Positions 57,067 through 57,388 of a DNA stretch of 57,388 bases are shown piece after piece. A model generated the notes under the pieces. That model was not told the DNA's origin and did not search any database. It saw nothing but the letters and a program-made list of their open reading frames with translations. Origin of the DNA: Halomonas saccharevitans (GTDB lineage Bacteria > Pseudomonadota > Gammaproteobacteria > Pseudomonadales > Halomonadaceae); the NCBI RefSeq assembly GCF_900116405.1, contig NZ_FPAQ01000025.1, positions 1-57,388 of the forward strand, written 5' to 3'. The position numbers and the translations under genes are program-made. How positions within the stretch are numbered: the stretch's first letter is position 1; each line of letters begins with the position of its first letter.

Positions 57067-57388
57067 ATATAGCCTGAATATTGCATCAGTATCGCGAGTT
57101 TGGCCTGGCGGGTGAGCAGGCCAGCTCTTCATGCTGGATGGCGCGAGAATCGCTCACTTTTTGATCGATTTCCCGCCTTCAAGACGCACTGCCCCCTACC
57201 CCCATTGTTTATCTCGTGCCGGGGACAGCACCCTGCCGGTCATCCCGGCACCAGTTTCTTGATCAGCTTGAGGAAGAGGTCTTGGTCGGGGTAGTGGCTA
57301 CTCAGCATCAGCCGGACGCGCCGGGTATTGCGGATCACCACGCCACCGATCTTCAGCAACTTCAGGCGCAGGGTGGTGACCTGGGCCG
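57067..57388 (-). mobile_element. IS1380-family insertion sequence, 3' part
   Basis: From the galE break to the right edge, the sequence is unlike its surroundings. The first part, 57067-57239, is non-coding and resembles the long 3' tail of IS1380-type elements. The exact end is uncertain; CCTGAATATTGC at 57073 is a plausible terminus. The other end and the target duplication lie outside the window. Confidence 0.7.
57240..57388 (-). CDS. IS1380-family transposase, C-terminal end (partial)
   Basis: On the minus strand the window edge opens into a frame that ends at a TGA at 57240. Its last residues (QVTTLRLKLLKIGGVVIRNT, then RRVRLMLSSHYPDQDLFLKL, ending KKLVPG) match the C-terminus of IS1380-type DDE transposases. 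The catalytic residues are outside the window, so activity cannot be judged. Confidence 0.75.
   Translation of the reverse strand, partial: AQVTTLRLKLLKIGGVVIRNTRRVRLMLSSHYPDQDLFLKLIKKLVPG

Overview
The window looks like chromosomal DNA of a halophilic gammaproteobacterium of the Halomonas type. Base composition is GC-rich. The order fimV-truA-trpF-trpB-trpA-accD-folC-dedD-cvpA-purF-metZ is the conserved gammaproteobacterial arrangement, and a betaine-type catabolic operon fits a salt-tolerant lifestyle. The genus is an inference from gene order and protein appearance, not from a search.

Positions 1-397 hold the 5' part of a group IIC intron, inserted just behind the metZ terminator. Positions 398-18400 are housekeeping genes on the minus strand: methionine and purine synthesis (metZ, purF), cvpA, a SPOR protein, folC, accD, trpA, trpB, trpF, truA, fimV, asd, leuB, leuD and leuC. 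A divergent LysR gene follows. Positions 19823-28823 (plus strand) form a catabolic operon: a Rieske oxygenase and its flavin/2Fe-2S reductase, an SDR, a glycine-betaine-type binding protein, a GMC dehydrogenase, an aldehyde dehydrogenase, a class II aldolase and a GlxA/AraC regulator. It probably degrades a quaternary-amine osmolyte whose identity I cannot fix. Positions 28872-37383 carry an unknown membrane protein, a zinc-ribbon protein, leuS, lptE, holA, a PA2779/PA2778-type pair and a DUF488 gene.

Positions 37362-42957 (minus strand) are a glycan-type module: O-antigen ligase/polymerase, ATP-grasp, PLP decarboxylase, initiating sugar transferase, formyltransferase and 2OG dioxygenase. 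UDP-sugar dehydrogenase and galE pieces lie at 55537-57066. Inserted between them, at 43196-55496, is a lasso-peptide (RiPP) locus that is visibly more AT-rich in its right half. It has two different precursor peptides, two asparagine-synthetase-like cyclases, one RRE protein (B1), one leader peptidase (B2), one ABC exporter, one nucleotidyltransferase and two HprK-like kinases. It also has a protein that appears to fuse a phosphoribosyltransferase-like domain to a C-terminal PqqD-like RRE. The second precursor is a 48-residue gene on the opposite strand. Its leader matches the W-x-x-P-x-(L/M)...T-x pattern of paeninodin-type lasso precursors, and its core ends in Ser, the residue that HprK-like lasso kinases phosphorylate.

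The right end contains the 3' end of an IS1380-family transposase that has cut off galE. Both window ends therefore lie inside mobile elements. Three copies of a roughly 100-bp palindromic dispersed repeat lie in the leu region and the catabolic operon.
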